Below, piece by piece: positions 5,343 through 5,395 of a stretch of 5,395 bases of DNA. Source of the stretch: an uncultured Fretibacterium sp. (GTDB taxonomy: Bacteria; Synergistota; Synergistia; Synergistales; Aminobacteriaceae); the NCBI GenBank assembly GCA_905373185.1, contig CAJPSE010000129.1, forward strand, positions 1 to 5,395, in the 5' to 3' direction. The position numbers were made by a program, and so were the translations under genes. Every line of letters begins with the position of its first letter. Position 1 is the stretch's first letter. Below the pieces are notes generated by a model. It did no database searches. It was not told where the DNA came from and worked only from the letters and a program-made list of their open reading frames with translations.

Positions 5343-5395
5343 GATGATCGACGAGCCGGAGGTCAGCCTGCACCCTGAGCTTCTGGACCTGTTGG
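5341..5395 (+). CDS. AAA_21/OLD-like ATPase fragment: Walker B and D-loop, continues off window
   Basis: The plus-strand frame reads MIDEPEVSLHPELLDLL from 5344 to the edge. It matches the hhhhDEPExxLHP Walker B / D-loop of ABC-type ATPases of the AAA_21 group, with Asp and Glu for magnesium binding and water activation. Only 17 codons are visible. The sequence 5' of it in this frame is the reverse complement of the DUF4276 gene and shows no Walker A or signature motif. The N-terminal two thirds of the ATPase are therefore missing here, and what continues rightward would be its C-terminal end. ATPases of this type are often followed on the same strand by a TOPRIM-like or DUF4276 gene. Confidence 0.55.

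Overview
The window comes from a moderately high-GC bacterial genome. The genes use strong AAGGAGG-type ribosome binding sites, and one of them is a secreted or periplasmic GH3 beta-N-acetylhexosaminidase. I cannot place the organism by sequence alone; a Gram-negative or Synergistota-like host is only a guess. No rRNA, tRNA or CRISPR array was seen.

Left third (1 to about 1888): an IS607-family insertion sequence with both genes on the minus strand. A MerR-headed serine recombinase (tnpA) overlaps by 7 bases an RNA-guided nuclease gene (tnpB). The tnpB reading frame is still open at base 1, so the far end of the element and its guide-RNA region lie just outside. The tnpA-side end falls inside a tyrosine-recombinase gene (minus strand, 1887-2504). 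That gene is cut after the first catalytic Arg and the beta-hairpin Lys, so the HxxR box and catalytic Tyr are missing. Its other half should lie to the left of the window, beyond the element.

Middle (2510 to about 3925): nagZ on the minus strand, with a signal peptide, a strong RBS, a leader of about 195 bases containing a stable hairpin, and a promoter with a perfect TATAAT. The broken integrase begins 5 bases after the nagZ stop and is probably read from the same transcript. The spacer up to 4170 holds no convincing gene but has a cluster of GC-rich dyads.

Right third: a plus-strand gene for a 213-residue membrane protein with an N-terminal J-domain-like fold that lacks the HPD motif (4171-4812). 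A hairpin follows it, then a scar-like segment. There a DUF4276-type (TOPRIM-like) gene fragment on the minus strand, broken at both ends, meets head-to-head the Walker B / LHP segment of an AAA_21-type ATPase on the plus strand (5341 to the window edge). ATPase and DUF4276 genes normally lie in tandem on the same strand and resemble anti-phage or OLD-like modules. The inverted meeting point at about 5341-5348 therefore looks like a rearrangement or a chimeric join.

The most unusual items are the inverted ATPase/DUF4276 junction, the HPD-less membrane J-like protein, and the IS607 junction inside an integrase with an apparently leaderless tnpA promoter.
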